Origin: Cordia subcordata
Taxonomy: Eukaryota; Streptophyta; Magnoliopsida; Boraginales; Cordiaceae
Direction: 5' to 3'
DNA: 64,000 nt
Assembly (NCBI GenBank): GCA_028554755.1
Contig: JAPTOF010000020.1
Location: forward strand, 3,477,001-3,541,000
Part shown: positions 34,096 through 45,599 of the stretch, one piece after another
Layout of the letters: each line of letters opens with the position of its first letter
How positions within the stretch are numbered: position 1 is the stretch's first letter
Notes under the pieces: generated by a model
What the model was told of the DNA's origin: nothing
Seen by the model: the letters and a program-made list of their open reading frames with translations, nothing else
The model's database searches: none
Program-made: the position numbers and the translations under genes

Positions 34096-37000
34096 TGCAG
34101 TTTTTGCAAGCTTCTTTAGAGATTCGTAGTATGGTTGAATAGTGATTTATTATAATTAGATATTTAAATATAAATTAATATTTTTATTACTAATATCATT
34201 TAACATTGAAAAGCTTATGATATTGGAATATACCTAATATAATCTTATTTAATTGAGTTTCTACTTAGAGAAAGAGAAAATATCTAAAAGAATAGTTACT
34301 TTTGATGCTTTGTTTCACAAAGGATCAAATAATTGAGTGGTTAACATAAAAAGGGTAAAATACCTTAGATCTCTCTCTTGTTTACTATAAGTGCATAACA
34401 ATCTCATATGGTGCCAAAAGCCCCTCATCAAACTAGTAAAATAAGCATACATACCCCTGCCATCTAAAATAATATTATTTTTAACAAAAAGTGTAGAATA
34501 TAGTTTGAACTTGTAACTGTTTGCTTAATTCATTTGAAAGAGAAAATTTTGGACATTTTAACTCTTAAAAGGCCTAATTGAAACATTATGTCAAATAGTT
34601 GCAAGCACAGCATATATTTTACACTTCTCGTTAAAAAATAACGTTATCGTAGATGGCAAAGGTGTGCGTGCTAATTTTCACTCACCACAAGGATTTGATG
34701 AGGAACTTTTAACATTGTAAGAGAATGTTATGTACTCATAATAAATTATAAAGAGATCTCGTATATTTTATCGAAACAAAAATGGAGGTGAATATAAGGA
34801 AAGTAAAATTAGGACTGTCGCCTTCGTCTTTGTAATTTTGTGGTTCGTGTAACGTTTGCGTTGTTGTTGTTGTTGTCGGTTTCATTCATTTGTCTAATTG
34901 TCTGAATGTAATGTTTGTACGAGTCATAAACCGCGTTGTGCGGCAGGCATAACAACGAAAAGTTAAAATAGTCTCCACGGCATTAATGAAGTCAATTTTT
35001 GCTTTGTCGGAGGTGGCAAGGTGGGAAGATTCTAAGCTAATCAATAATTGCGACATGTTTTTGAGTTACAATTGTTGAAGTTTCAGTGTCACAAGAGTAA
35101 ATGCAGCTATGACAATAAGAGGAGATATTTGGGGGTTCCACAATTCATGAAGAATGAGTAAATTGCATTACACCCGTTTTAGTTTGTTTAAAGTATATTA
35201 TATTGCACATCTCTTTTTATATTATTAAAGTTCTCTCATAATATCTTTTTACTTAAGTGTTTTGGGTTTCAAATCTTGTGTAGAAATAAGCAACAAGAAG
35301 ATATAGGTGACTACAAGATTTGTTATTTGATCAATCTCGTAATTTTTTTATCGCGCAATGATGCTTAATTGTTATCAACCTCTTTATTGTGTAGATAAAA
35401 ACAAGATTACGGACAATCTTATATATCAAATGTTAAATTTTTTATCTATATAGTAAGAAATCAGTTACGTAAAGAAAGATTAAAAATGACATATATCAAC
35501 GTTGCTCGAATCTACAAATAAGTGGTCATGTGTATTTTGAACTAAGATGTTTAATTTATCTTTTATACAAGTAAATTTCTCTTCGTAGTCTATATATATG
35601 AAGATAAACAAGATGACATTTTTGCTTTTAATTTTTGGACCAACAAGTCCTTGTATGATATCTTTTCTTTCTCTAACTTGATGTTTTCTAAAGGGACCTT
35701 TTTTTTTTTACTTCAAAGGAGGTCAAATGTTGATTACAACATGAAATTAGTTGAAATTAATCCTTCGACCTACTCACACTAAAGGTGAAAGACATACTAT
35801 TTGATCACTAAGTCTTTGGTCCAATAGATATATATCTCAATATAGAACATTTCACTAAAGCTTTTCTATGACTAATAGATGTACATCTCAATATAGAACT
35901 TTTCGTTGTACAATGTTAATCCACCACACTTTAATCCCTCCTTAGAGGCCCAACAAAGGAATTAAAGTAAATGAGAAGTGGTCTTTTATACTATTTATTT
36001 GGCACAATAAAACAAATTGCTCTCTATCTTTTCAACATATGCTTTCTTTCCTTTAATTAAACAATAGAAGACTTAGATAAATTTACTTCAAATTAATTGC
36101 TAATGATAAATATTCTATATATATATATATATTCAATTCATGTTGTCCAATAAATGACATGATAAATTGATAATGAGGGCAAAAATCATTAACTAAAAAG
36201 AAAGAAAGGTAATATGTAATCTCATCACAAATATTATGTGACTTTTTACTAATTAACTTTTCGTGATGCATCATTATATCATAGAATTTATAACTTCAAA
36301 ATGAATTTTGTTTACTCTTGTTTTAAGTGAGTTTCCTCATCAAAAGCACAAAAGAAAAAGAAGAAGAAGAAAGAAAGAAAAAGAAAGATAGGCAAAATCA
36401 ACCAGCGTCAAATAAAGATTATAAGAGCATACTACCTTGGCGAGAACATCTGAGTATTCTTCTTGATGTGCGTGCTTCTCCGGAAAGGACCAAGAAGAAT
36501 TTCACATGACTTCAAGCCTCAATGGGATCAACTTCGCACGTTAAAAGGGCTCGCGCGATACTATCAATGAATTTGAGAAACTTTGGTCAAAGTTCTATTG
36601 CAGATTTGGATATATCTTGAAGGTCCAGGTCATCGTATATATGCTTGTCAAACATTTGCTGTATTACTCAAATCAATATTGTTTATTACCCAGGAAAAAA
36701 AAAAAGAAAAGATTAATAAATATTGTTTGTTGACAAAGGAAAAAAAAAAACGATATTGTTTGTAAGACGCATGTAACTGGATAATTTTTTGAAAAATAGC
36801 CAATTAGAGAAAGTGTGGAAGCTTCTAATCTAGAAGGACCTCAGTCAACAATTACGTTTGACGAACTGGCCTGGAAAGAAAAATGCTCTAACTTGTGAAA
36901 TTTCTTATTGTACTTTAGGATTTTTTAGCATCGTATATATTAGATTACGAAAAAGCCCATAACAGAACTTGAACTTTGACCAACCAAAAGAGAAGAAAAA

Positions 37001-37682
37001 GATAGAACTTGAACTTTCTTTTTCTCTTCACGCAATTTAGTAACCTCCAAGATATCGTCAGATAATAAGTTGCTAAGAAACGTGCTAAAATATATTGTGA
37101 GATTATAAATCCAATTCATTATAATAAGGGCAGAAAAAAAATTGTAATATGAATTGAATAGAGATACTTAAAATAAAATTTGAGTGCATAAAATCAACAG
37201 AAGCAACAATTTTTCACCAAAAAAATTAATAATATAGTGACGTTCATATCGTGGACGTCAAGATAAATGGATAAGGTGAAATTTAGTTGAATAATATTTG
37301 GATTAACACGACATCATTATGACATCAAAGCCGTCAGCTACTCTTCTAGAACCAAAAAAGCCAAAAACCATGTGGTCAAAGCAATACGTAAAATAACCCT
37401 AATTAAAACCAAGAAAATAAAATAATGCCCGACGACCATAGCAGTCTCATTTTGAAGCATGAATTGTCATTTGTTGTTCCATTACAACGTTGGGTAATTT
37501 TTCTCCTCACATGACTTCACGTTACCTAACACAAAAAAAACCCATTCTAGTCGTCCCGAAGTTTCCATATTGGGGGCTGCTTCTTTGCCACGAGACTTCA
37601 AAATATTCGTCACGCACAGTTGGCCACACGCAACCCCGGAGGCATCTTATGCTGACCCCTCCGCGCGCCAAGCATATCTAGC
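34096..37682. other. Intergenic, nothing recognised
   Basis: No gene. A short direct duplication (TCTCAATATAGAAC) occurs at about 35836 and 35888, and a (TA)n is at about 36118-36130. A 60-codon frame at 36327 is low-complexity Lys/Glu. Confidence 0.45.
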
Positions 37683-37689
37683 TATAAAA
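37683..37689 (+). promoter_or_regulatory. TATA box of the 84-residue protein gene
   Basis: A perfect TATAAAA in the context gcTATAAAAgcc, 157 bases before the ATG at 37840. It lies within the longer open frame starting at 37570, which argues against that upstream start. Confidence 0.75.
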
Positions 37690-37839
37690 GCCAAGGTACT
37701 AATACATCTCAAGCCATACAACAATTTGCTTGGACTCTTCATCTTTGCCTCGTCCGTCTCTAATTTTCGTCACCCGTATCTCTTTTTTGACAGCGTTTTC
37801 TCTTGCAACTCGATTTTCAATCAAGAAACAAACATATAC

Positions 37840-38094
37840 ATGGCGGGAAACAGTTCATACGAGACTTCATGGGCTGATCAATGGGATCCAGAGCCACTCC
37901 ACACATACAACTACAAGAGCAACAACTATTCTAGTGCTCCTTCATCATCCTCCAAGTTCTCGAGCAAGGTCAACGACAAGTTTGGCAAGACAAAGGTTGT
38001 GGCTTCTACGGGCATGAAGAAAGTTAAGGATGGAGCTTCTGCTGGTATTCAATGGATCAAGGTCAAGTACCAGAAGACCACCCAGAAGCACTAG
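37840..38094 (+). CDS. Small basic plant protein of unknown function (84 aa)
   Basis: Begins MAGNSSYETSWADQWDP and ends QKTTQKH. The N-terminal half is Ser/Tyr/Asn-rich and carries the WADQWDP motif; the C-terminal half (about residues 40-84) is a Lys-rich amphipathic stretch containing KVNDKFGKTKVVAS, then KKVKDGASAG and QWIKVKYQK. I recall similar short Lys-rich plant proteins with a conserved K-V-A-S and W-I-K core, but no established function, and would not assign one. There is no signal peptide, membrane segment or Cys. The start is chosen because the TATA box lies downstream of the alternative start at 37570 and the leader up to 37840 has the expected length. AATAAA follows the stop at 38103-38108. 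Probably a real expressed gene. Confidence 0.75.
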   Translation: MAGNSSYETSWADQWDPEPLHTYNYKSNNYSSAPSSSSKFSSKVNDKFGKTKVVASTGMKKVKDGASAGIQWIKVKYQKTTQKH

Positions 38095-38102
38095 TATTGT
38101 GT

Positions 38103-38108
38103 AATAAA
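38103..38108 (+). terminator. Polyadenylation signal candidate
   Basis: AATAAA nine bases after the stop codon of the 84-residue protein. It is very close to the stop, so a later cryptic site may be used instead. Confidence 0.4.
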
Positions 38109-39035
38109 TGGTACGTCAAAAAAGTACTATCATATGATGGCGTGCTGTAACAAATTTTTTTTTTTTTTTTTTTTCTTCCTTTCTTTCTTTTTTGTTTCTC
38201 CTTTGGCTGATCCTGCTATATATGTGGCTGATTATTCCTTTTTTGTTACATGTTTCTTATCTTATTTGTTTCTAGGGAGGTTGATTTGTTTTGTACATGA
38301 AAAAATTTGTATTGTCGTTTACTTCCACATTCACGTGATAGTTTATTAATTTGAATTCTTCCAGGGTTATGTAATTCATTAACCTTTTATATATCAACCC
38401 CTTACATCTTTCTTTTCTTGTTTCAATTTTTTCCATTTTCTTTTTTCTCGGTCGCTTTATTTTTTGAGGACAAATAATAATCTGGGGACAAGAATCAAAT
38501 GATGTAAACTATATAACAAAAAGATCTAGGATTTTGCCTTAATATTTTAGAATTTGTTTTGAGTAATAAGACTTATATAAATGAGAAATTGAATGAGACC
38601 CCAACATATCCTTAATTAGAAAAGATATAATTAGAAACAAGTCCAAAATTAATGTAAGATCGACCAGAAAAAACATATTCTGCGTTGTTGACGTCACTTG
38701 TCTTCATGTTATGAACTTTTTTGGTTCCAAAAGCATGTTTAGTACATTCCATCCATCAATGAGAAACGATTTCCTAATCTGTTTACATTCCATCCATCAA
38801 CGAGAAAGCTATTTCCCATATCACATCATTGGCATTATAAACTTACTGAGAATTAAATTTTAAATATAATAAGCTTGAAGCCTATACGGTGCACGGATGT
38901 GAATTTTAAAATCCTTCATACAAATAAAATTATAATCGTATTTTTATGATCGAAAATCATATTCAATAAGCCATTAAAATTGTTAGACAAAAAAGAACTG
39001 GCAAATGATATATATAGATCTCTACATAATAAATA
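38109..39035. other. Intergenic
   Basis: T-rich tract at 38154-38174. ACATTCCATCCATCAA-GAGAAA occurs twice (about 38744 and 38786). No gene. Confidence 0.45.
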
Positions 39036-39043
39036 TTTGAAAT

Positions 39044-39569
39044 CATGGACGGAGCTACATAGGTAAAAATTTTACCATTACTTTGTTTTGTTAAACTTTT
39101 TGATGATGGGAGATTAATTAACATGAAGTGCATCCCCTCATAATAAAAGTGCACCCCTTCATGATTGTGATAAGGGTAATATCAGCACTTTTATTTTATT
39201 TTTCAAGTAAAAAAAAGTAATTTTAGGACAAAAGAAGCAGATAAGTAATATATATATATATATAAATACATAGAAACAATGAGATAAAGAAAAATGATTG
39301 CTTGTCACTTATACTAAGAAATGTTTTTAAATTGAATATTCAACTTTTTCAAAATCTGCAATCAAGTTAGGACGATTATAATATATTGTTGTATTTGCAA
39401 TAATAATAGATATATATTTTTTCATATTTACTTATTTTTTATGTATATTAAGATACCATTATTGTATTAAATACTAAATATTTTTATATTTAATTTTTTA
39501 ATTTATATTAAAAAACTATACACATACAAATGTGCACTGGTTGAATCCTGGTTCCTGGCTCCGCCACTG
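39044..39569. mobile_element. Non-autonomous hAT element with 8-base target duplication
   Basis: The left end CATGGACGGAGC and the reverse complement of the right end (CAGTGGCGGAGCCAGG) form a terminal repeat of the CAGTGGCGGA type common in plant hAT elements. The octamer TTTGAAAT is perfect on both sides (39036-39043 and 39570-39577). Length 526 bases; no transposase. Confidence 0.8.
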
Positions 39570-39577
39570 TTTGAAAT

Positions 39578-41220
39578 CATTTGTTAACTGCATCAGCCTC
39601 GGGACAACCCTCCCCCAAACTACCTTCAGCTTAGTGTCTGTAATTCTGTTGATAAAAAATTGGTATTAAAAAGAATTACTAAGATTTAAATTTTATAAAA
39701 TATATTTGTAGTTTATCTTTGCATAAATCGTAGAAATTAACATTATTCAAAGTTCTTATAAAAAATTGACGAAATCAAATGAAAAGAATTCCAATTTCGC
39801 GTCTTAAATGAATAGACTCTAATTGGCTGTATTTTATAAGATCCGATAGTAAGGTAAGAAAGAAACATATGAATCTTTATTTCTACCATACTATCTAGCT
39901 TTAAGTCATCTTATTGTAGTGTATTAAAGTTGTACAATGTATAAGGTTATACTCTAGTATAAAGATAGAGGTAGATCTTCATATAGATCAATCTACAATA
40001 TTATCTTCATATATGTGGATAAAAAAAGAAATTAAAAATATTCATTTCTTTAAATTAATACAAAAATGCAACTTCATAAATTTGTTATTCTCTTACTATC
40101 TACTTTCTAAATTTTACTATTTTATTTGCAGAGACATGACTAATGATCATCTCTACTATGTTTTTGGGGGAAAAAAGTTCTCTCTGTTTTGCTTTTATAT
40201 ATTCGTAAACAATGTCTTTTTACCTTTACTTCATATCCAATTCCAATAACTGAGACGAATTTGAATTCCCTCATTATAACATTATGGATAAATTCAAATC
40301 CGTTTCTTTACCCTAATATTTTTTCTTAAGATTTAGTTTATAAATCTTTCATGTTTGGCAACACTTTCACACAAGTCAATAAGAATTTCTTTTAGTCAAT
40401 ATAAAAAAGAATCCCAGGAAAAGAAAATGTCTTGATGTGTTTTAGATGATGAGAATGTTTTATCGTTACTTTACTGTTCAACAACTTATCTTTTACATTC
40501 CTTTTCACATTTCTTTTTTTAATTTGAAAACTAATAACAAAAAGATATTTTATTTTTCAAACTAAATATTTTCTCCTGCCAAATTATTTAACTAAAAACA
40601 AGGGGACCACCCCAGATGATAGCTTTAACCACATAATTAATCTGTTGACTTTTGATTTTTTTTGGGCTGGGCCTCTTGTACATGTGGATTTTGTTGAAGG
40701 CCACCAAGCTCGTCGGTTAGCGGCCCTACTGGACCATAAAAAGTATCAGCAGCTGTCTAAGAAGCTGATATATTTTTTAGCCCAAAAGGGGCAAAAAAAA
40801 AAAAGCTGAGGTATATATTCGTATCGATATTTTACGTGGACTTTTTTGTTTTTTTTGGGGTCAAAATGTTTGACGTGAATTTGATAGGAAAGTTTTTGCT
40901 GTTCTTTCTTCAATAACACAATTTGAAGGAGCATTCGACGAAGTTTCTTTAGAACTGGAATGAAACTTCTACTAACCAACTTTTAAGCAATTTCCATGTA
41001 TTTGTTTTGTCCCATTCTCTCTTTGCCACGATTCGCTTGACCGGAAAATTTACAATCTTAGATATTTTTGTGCAAACTTTTGCCTCGCTTACACACCTTT
41101 TTTGTTAATCGAGAAAGATAAACTTGGATCACCTCATAATGTTATAAGATTATGATAATAATAAAATATAATATTACAAAACCCATATTCAAAAATGATG
41201 CCCCTTAATATCAAACAAAT
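39578..41220. other. Intergenic, nothing recognised
   Basis: AT-rich and stop-dense. Open frames at 40013 (plus) and 40746 (minus) have no recognisable content. Confidence 0.45.
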
Positions 41221-41223
41221 TTA

Positions 41224-41345
41224 GAGGGTGTTTGGCTTTGCTTATTTGATACTTATAAATACCTAAATAATAAAAAATATGTAAGAGAGTATTTCGTTTA
41301 GGTGCTTGAATAAGCACCTAAAATAAGCAAAGCCGAACACCCCCC
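41224..41345. mobile_element. Tourist-like MITE, GTTTGGCTTTGCTTATTT family, intact copy
   Basis: The left end GAGGGTGTTTGGCTTTGCTT pairs with the right end AAGCAAAGCCGAACACCCCC, with TTA duplications at 41221-41223 and 41346-41348. Length 122 bases; the two arms can fold into one long hairpin. The triplet TTA and end sequence point to the PIF/Harbinger group. Confidence 0.85.
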
Positions 41346-41348
41346 TTA

Positions 41349-41929
41349 GACATTTTGTCTCAAAAGACGAGCGATTATTGAACCCCACATGATAAAATAA
41401 TCTTAATTTGTTAGGTCGAAAGGTAAGGAAGAAACTATGACGTTAACTATTACTAACAATACGGCTATTCTCTTTTTTTTTTTTCTTTTTCTTTTTCTTT
41501 AATCATAATAAATGCGCAATTAGATTACTTTTCGAAGAACTAGTAGGATTTTCACTATCTTTTGATCAATTAGTCACTGATCACAACTCCAAAACCAAAC
41601 AAATCTATCCATGGCTCTAAAGCTGATGTTTGGGCCAAAGCAATGCCTTACACGATGGAAGAAAAGTCGGAAGGATTAATCACTTTTTATTCTGCGCACT
41701 GATTAATCATGAAAGGTGCATTTTATGCATGAACCACTTGTGAGGCAATTGACTAAACAGTTACAACAAACCATATAAATAATTATAACTGCTTTTGAAT
41801 AATTGTTTTATTAAGCAAAGGATTGTAAAAAAAAACAATATTCTATACTATCTGCTTCAAGACCTTTCTCCAAAATTTAACTTGGTCAAATTTTTATTCG
41901 CGTGAAGAACGGTATAAAAACTGTCAAAT
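41349..41929. other. Intergenic
   Basis: Noncoding, with a pyrimidine-rich tract at about 41466-41500. Confidence 0.45.
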
Positions 41930-42280
41930 AATAAATAATTACAAGAATATTAACTTTATAAGTTTAAATTTTTAAATGAAATAGTAATTACAATATGATA
42001 TCAAAGTTAGGTCATGGATTCGAAACTCATTATTAGTTCGTTACTCATTAAAAAGGCATTAAACTATTTGTGTAAGGCTCAACCTAGGCCCAAAACTTAC
42101 TGTCGCCCAGCCACTCATTTAAAAATACATTAAATTAATCATATGCAAGCCTTAAAAATTTGAAACTCATGGCCACTAGCCATCTATTTAAAAAAACATT
42201 AAAATTGTTCAATTGCGAGACTTAAAAATTCAAAACTTAATGCCACCAACCATCCATTTAAAAAGTCATTAGAGCATGTG
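41930..42280. repeat. Diverged tandem repeat, unit about 70 bases, within a dispersed repeat
   Basis: The phrase CATTAAA recurs at 42057, 42128 and 42197 (CATTAGA at 42267). Each is followed by variants of GCAAG-CTTAAAAATT-GAAACT-ATGCCACC-ACCATC. The first part (41930-42110) belongs to the dispersed family also seen at 22045 and 59640. It lies 140 bases upstream of the aldo-keto reductase ATG. Confidence 0.6.
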
Positions 42281-42421
42281 ATAGAACATATTAATAGAAT
42301 ACGTAAATAAAAAAAAAAAAAAAAAACATTGAAGTACAAAAAACAGAACGCTGAAAAACATTAAAGAAAGCCCTTTACCAAACTACATAAATACTATTTC
42401 CACAGTTCTACTAAGACACAG

Positions 42422-44348
42422 ATGGATACCAGTCCAGGAAATGTAAACATGCCCGAAATAACTCTGCCGTCCGGCGACCGTGGCATGCCTGTTTTAGGTT
42501 TCGGAACGGCGTCCGACCCTCCGGTGGACGCTGAAACCACCAAGAAGGCGGTCCTGGAAGGAATTGAGCTTGGCTACAGGCATTTTGACACAGCAGCCCT
42601 ATACTACACAGAGAAACCTCTTGGTGAAGCTGTAAGCGAAGCACTTGATAGAGGCTTGATTAAGTCACGCCAGCAGCTCTTCATCACCTCCAAGTTGTGG
42701 TGCAGTGATGCTCATCCTGACCATGTCCTTCCTGCCATTCGGAAATCTCTGCAGTAATACATCTTCCACCTCCTTATTTTTTTGTTTGCCAAATATCTTG
42801 TCGATTGGGTAAATGACTCATTTGGTATTAGGTTTCTTATTTTTAAAACATGACAATCTTAGTTACTTATTTTTACATGACGACATTAGTCCTAAGTTCA
42901 AAAACCATAAATATATAACATTTTTTGGTCCTTTATATTTGTAATTTGTGAAAATATTAGTGCTAAGATCATTAATTTTGTCACGTTTATCTTTGAAATT
43001 TGTAACAACATTAGTCCTAGACTAACAGTGTCACAAATTGCAAAGGATAAAAGAATAAATTGTCTTACTTTATTGTCAAGATGGTCGAAGATAGAATGCC
43101 AAATGGGTCATTTACCCCTTTACGATTTCTATATTTTCCATGATTGCCGCTCATTGATAGGAATCGATGCGTGGAATGCTAAACCATACTGTTTAAGTGA
43201 ATCACGACTGGTATCTTTAGATTCATATAACCAGCAGGCCTGGTTTCATTTCTTTTGTCAAAAACCGTGTTTATCCATTAAACTTTCCAGTTTGAAATCA
43301 GCTGGATGAGATTGCATATACTAGCATGATTTAGCCTATATCATTTTCTGTTTCAGTGATTAAAAATTTGGATAAAGATCTTAGTTTGAGGCTACTGTTG
43401 TGCAGAAATCTTAACTTGGATTACATTGATCTCTATCTAATACACTGGCCTGTGAGTTCCAAGCCAGGGATTTATGAGCACCCTATAAAGAAACAGGACT
43501 TTTTGCCCATGGATTTTAAGTCTGTCTGGGCAGCCATGGAGGAGTGCCAGAGACTTGGCCTAGCAAAATCCATCGGTATCAGCAACTTCTCGCGCGAGAA
43601 GCTCACTGAGGTCCTTGCTAATGCAAAGATACCCCCAGCTGTAAATCAAGTCAGTTTCATGTTCTCAATCTGTCACATTTCAATTATATTGGAAATGTTT
43701 TGATTTCAGATCATAGATGGTGATTGAGCTTTGTACAATTTGAAAGGTAGAGGTAAATCCATTTTGGCAGCAAAAGAAGCTGAGAGACTTCTGTAAGGCC
43801 AATGGAATCGTTGTGGTTGCCTATGCTCCTTTAGGTGCAGTAGGCACATTTTATGGAACCAATAGAGTTATGGAGTCTGAGGCACTAAAGCAGATAGCAA
43901 AAGTTAGAGGCACGACTGTTGCACAGGTAACTTTCCTCTTCTAACTTCTCTGTTGTTTACTAAAACGGTAACCTGGTACACAAAATACTCGCTATGCTTG
44001 GGTTGGGGTAGGGGGCCGAACCCCTGTTAGAATTTAACGTACACAATCTTACCTTACATTTTGCAAGAGACTATTTCGACAAAATAAAATTGCGGAAGGC
44101 TAATGTATAAGAGCAAAATGCAGGTTTCTTTGAGATGGGCATACGAGCAAGGCATTGGCATCGTGGTTAAGAGCTTCAACAGAGAAAGAATGAAACAAAA
44201 TCTGCAGATATTTGACTGGGCATTAACTGATGAAGAGTCTAAAAAGATCAGTGAAATCCCACAAAGTAGATCCTGTCTTGGTATGAATTACACATCTAAT
44301 TTTGGGCCTTACAAGTCAATTGAGATGCTCTGGGATGGAGAACTGTAA
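42422..44348 (+). CDS. NADPH-dependent aldo-keto reductase (AKR4 type; codeinone/methylecgonone reductase-like)
   Basis: Four exons: 42422-42753, 43406-43649, 43747-43926 and 44124-44348. All introns are GT-AG and the phases close to 326 residues, normal for the family. A (beta/alpha)8 barrel is expected. The catalytic tetrad is complete: D56 and Y61 (HFDTAALYY), K91 (ITSKLW), H124 (LIHWP). The NADPH-binding [11 protein letters not shown] is at about 268-278. It reduces carbonyls to alcohols in the cytosol. The C-terminus ([15 protein letters not shown]) and overall pattern place it with plant AKR4 specialised-metabolism enzymes (chalcone reductase, codeinone reductase, methylecgonone reductase), but the substrate cannot be read from sequence and a detoxification role is equally possible. 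No neighbouring pathway gene supports a cluster. AATAAA follows at about 44500. Confidence 0.93.
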
Positions 44349-45108
44349 TATAATACTTAACCAAAAAATGCTTTCATTGCAAGATGATATTGGTATATCA
44401 AGTCCTGAAGATGCTAAATGAATTTAAGATTTCTTCTCAGTAAAAGCTGTAACACACAATTTATCGATATAATATTATGACATATTTTTTTGAGCTAAAG
44501 AATAAAAATCTTTCCTTTTCTACGTATACAATTTTCATTTCATTCCAAAAGAAAAGACACCTTCATTACAATGATCTACACTTTTAGTAATTCTTTCACA
44601 TATTTAAAATTATTTTTGAATCGATATATAGGACTTCGGCACTTTAGTAGAAAGTATTTTTGTACACGCAATAGTTAAGGCACTTTGAAATAGGTGTAGA
44701 CACCTAAGTAAATAAAAAGTGTCGAGGATAAGGTCAACTTGTAGTCCGATGTAATACACAATTAGATCTATAAATAGGTTAACTTGCCCGTGCATTTTAA
44801 AATCCAAACAAGCAAAGCTATCATTTGTAAGCTATTATCTATATTCCACTTTTGTCCTTAGCATCCATCGTATTTCTACACCGATATCTTCGTCCCACAT
44901 ATTTAAATAATACTAGTTATACACCTCGATAGTAATCGTATCTTGTATGTGGTTATTAATCAATCATAAAAAGCAATTAATCATTTGACCGGTAGAGCCA
45001 AACCAATTAAATGCTAAAGAAAATAGCAAATGCCAGAGGAAACCAGCAGAACAGTTGCCCTTTCACGCAATCTAGAACATGTGAAAGTAAAATGGAAAAG
45101 AAATGTAG
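44349..45108. other. 3' flank of the aldo-keto reductase
   Basis: Contains AATAAA at about 44500; otherwise unremarkable. Confidence 0.4.
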
Positions 45109-45169
45109 GAGGTTGTTTGTTTATTTTGGATGCTTATAAGCATGTAAATAAACGCGGCCAAACGCCCTC
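45109..45169. mobile_element. Miniature Tourist-like MITE remnant (61 bases)
   Basis: The left GAGGTTGTTTGTTTATTT is inverted to the right AAATAAACGCGGCCAAACGCCCTC around a perfect central palindrome ATGCTTATAAGCAT. Flanks TAG and TAA are an imperfect triplet duplication. It may be an internally deleted relative of the 122-base family. Confidence 0.6.
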
Positions 45170-45369
45170 TAAAACTACAACTCAAGTTCCTGCGGTGAGA
45201 TGGTGCATTACCACACGTTTAGAAAACGTCAAGGTTGTTAGCATCAACACGTAAACAGGATATTGAACAAGAAAGGAAATTCTTCAAATAACTGATTTCT
45301 TGGCAACTTCTACCCAGTTTCATGTCCTTATTTACAATTAGCAGCACGAAACTAAAATAAGAAGAGAAG

Positions 45370-45394
45370 ATATATATATATATATATATATATA
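45370..45394. repeat. (TA)n microsatellite
   Basis: A perfect 25-base AT run downstream of the seven-exon minus-strand gene. Confidence 0.9.
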
Positions 45395-45599
45395 GACCGT
45401 TTTAGAGTTCTTATATTGTACCACTCACCCACCACAGAAGGATATCCTGAAAAGCGATTGTGTACAACGATTGAGACTTCAACAGCAACTGAAGGACAGC
45501 ATGCAAAGCACATGGATACACTGATGCAACAAGGTACAAGTTTGATTGGCAGAAGAAGAGCATCTTTGAAATGCATACATACACATTGATAAGTGGATT

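Noticed and set aside
36327..36509. Lys/Glu-rich 60-codon frame
   Set aside because: Product of a purine tract (GAAGAAAGAAAG); low complexity with no homologous feel.
37570..38094. 174-aa version of the small basic protein
   Set aside because: Its extra N-terminus spans the TATA box and leader, so it cannot be transcribed from that promoter.
42411..42644. 77-codon minus-strand frame
   Set aside because: Shadow of aldo-keto reductase exon 1.
44010..44060. GGCCGAACCCCTGTTAG as a tRNA T-arm
   Set aside because: No acceptor stem, D-arm or anticodon arm can be folded around it; it is intron 3 of the reductase gene.
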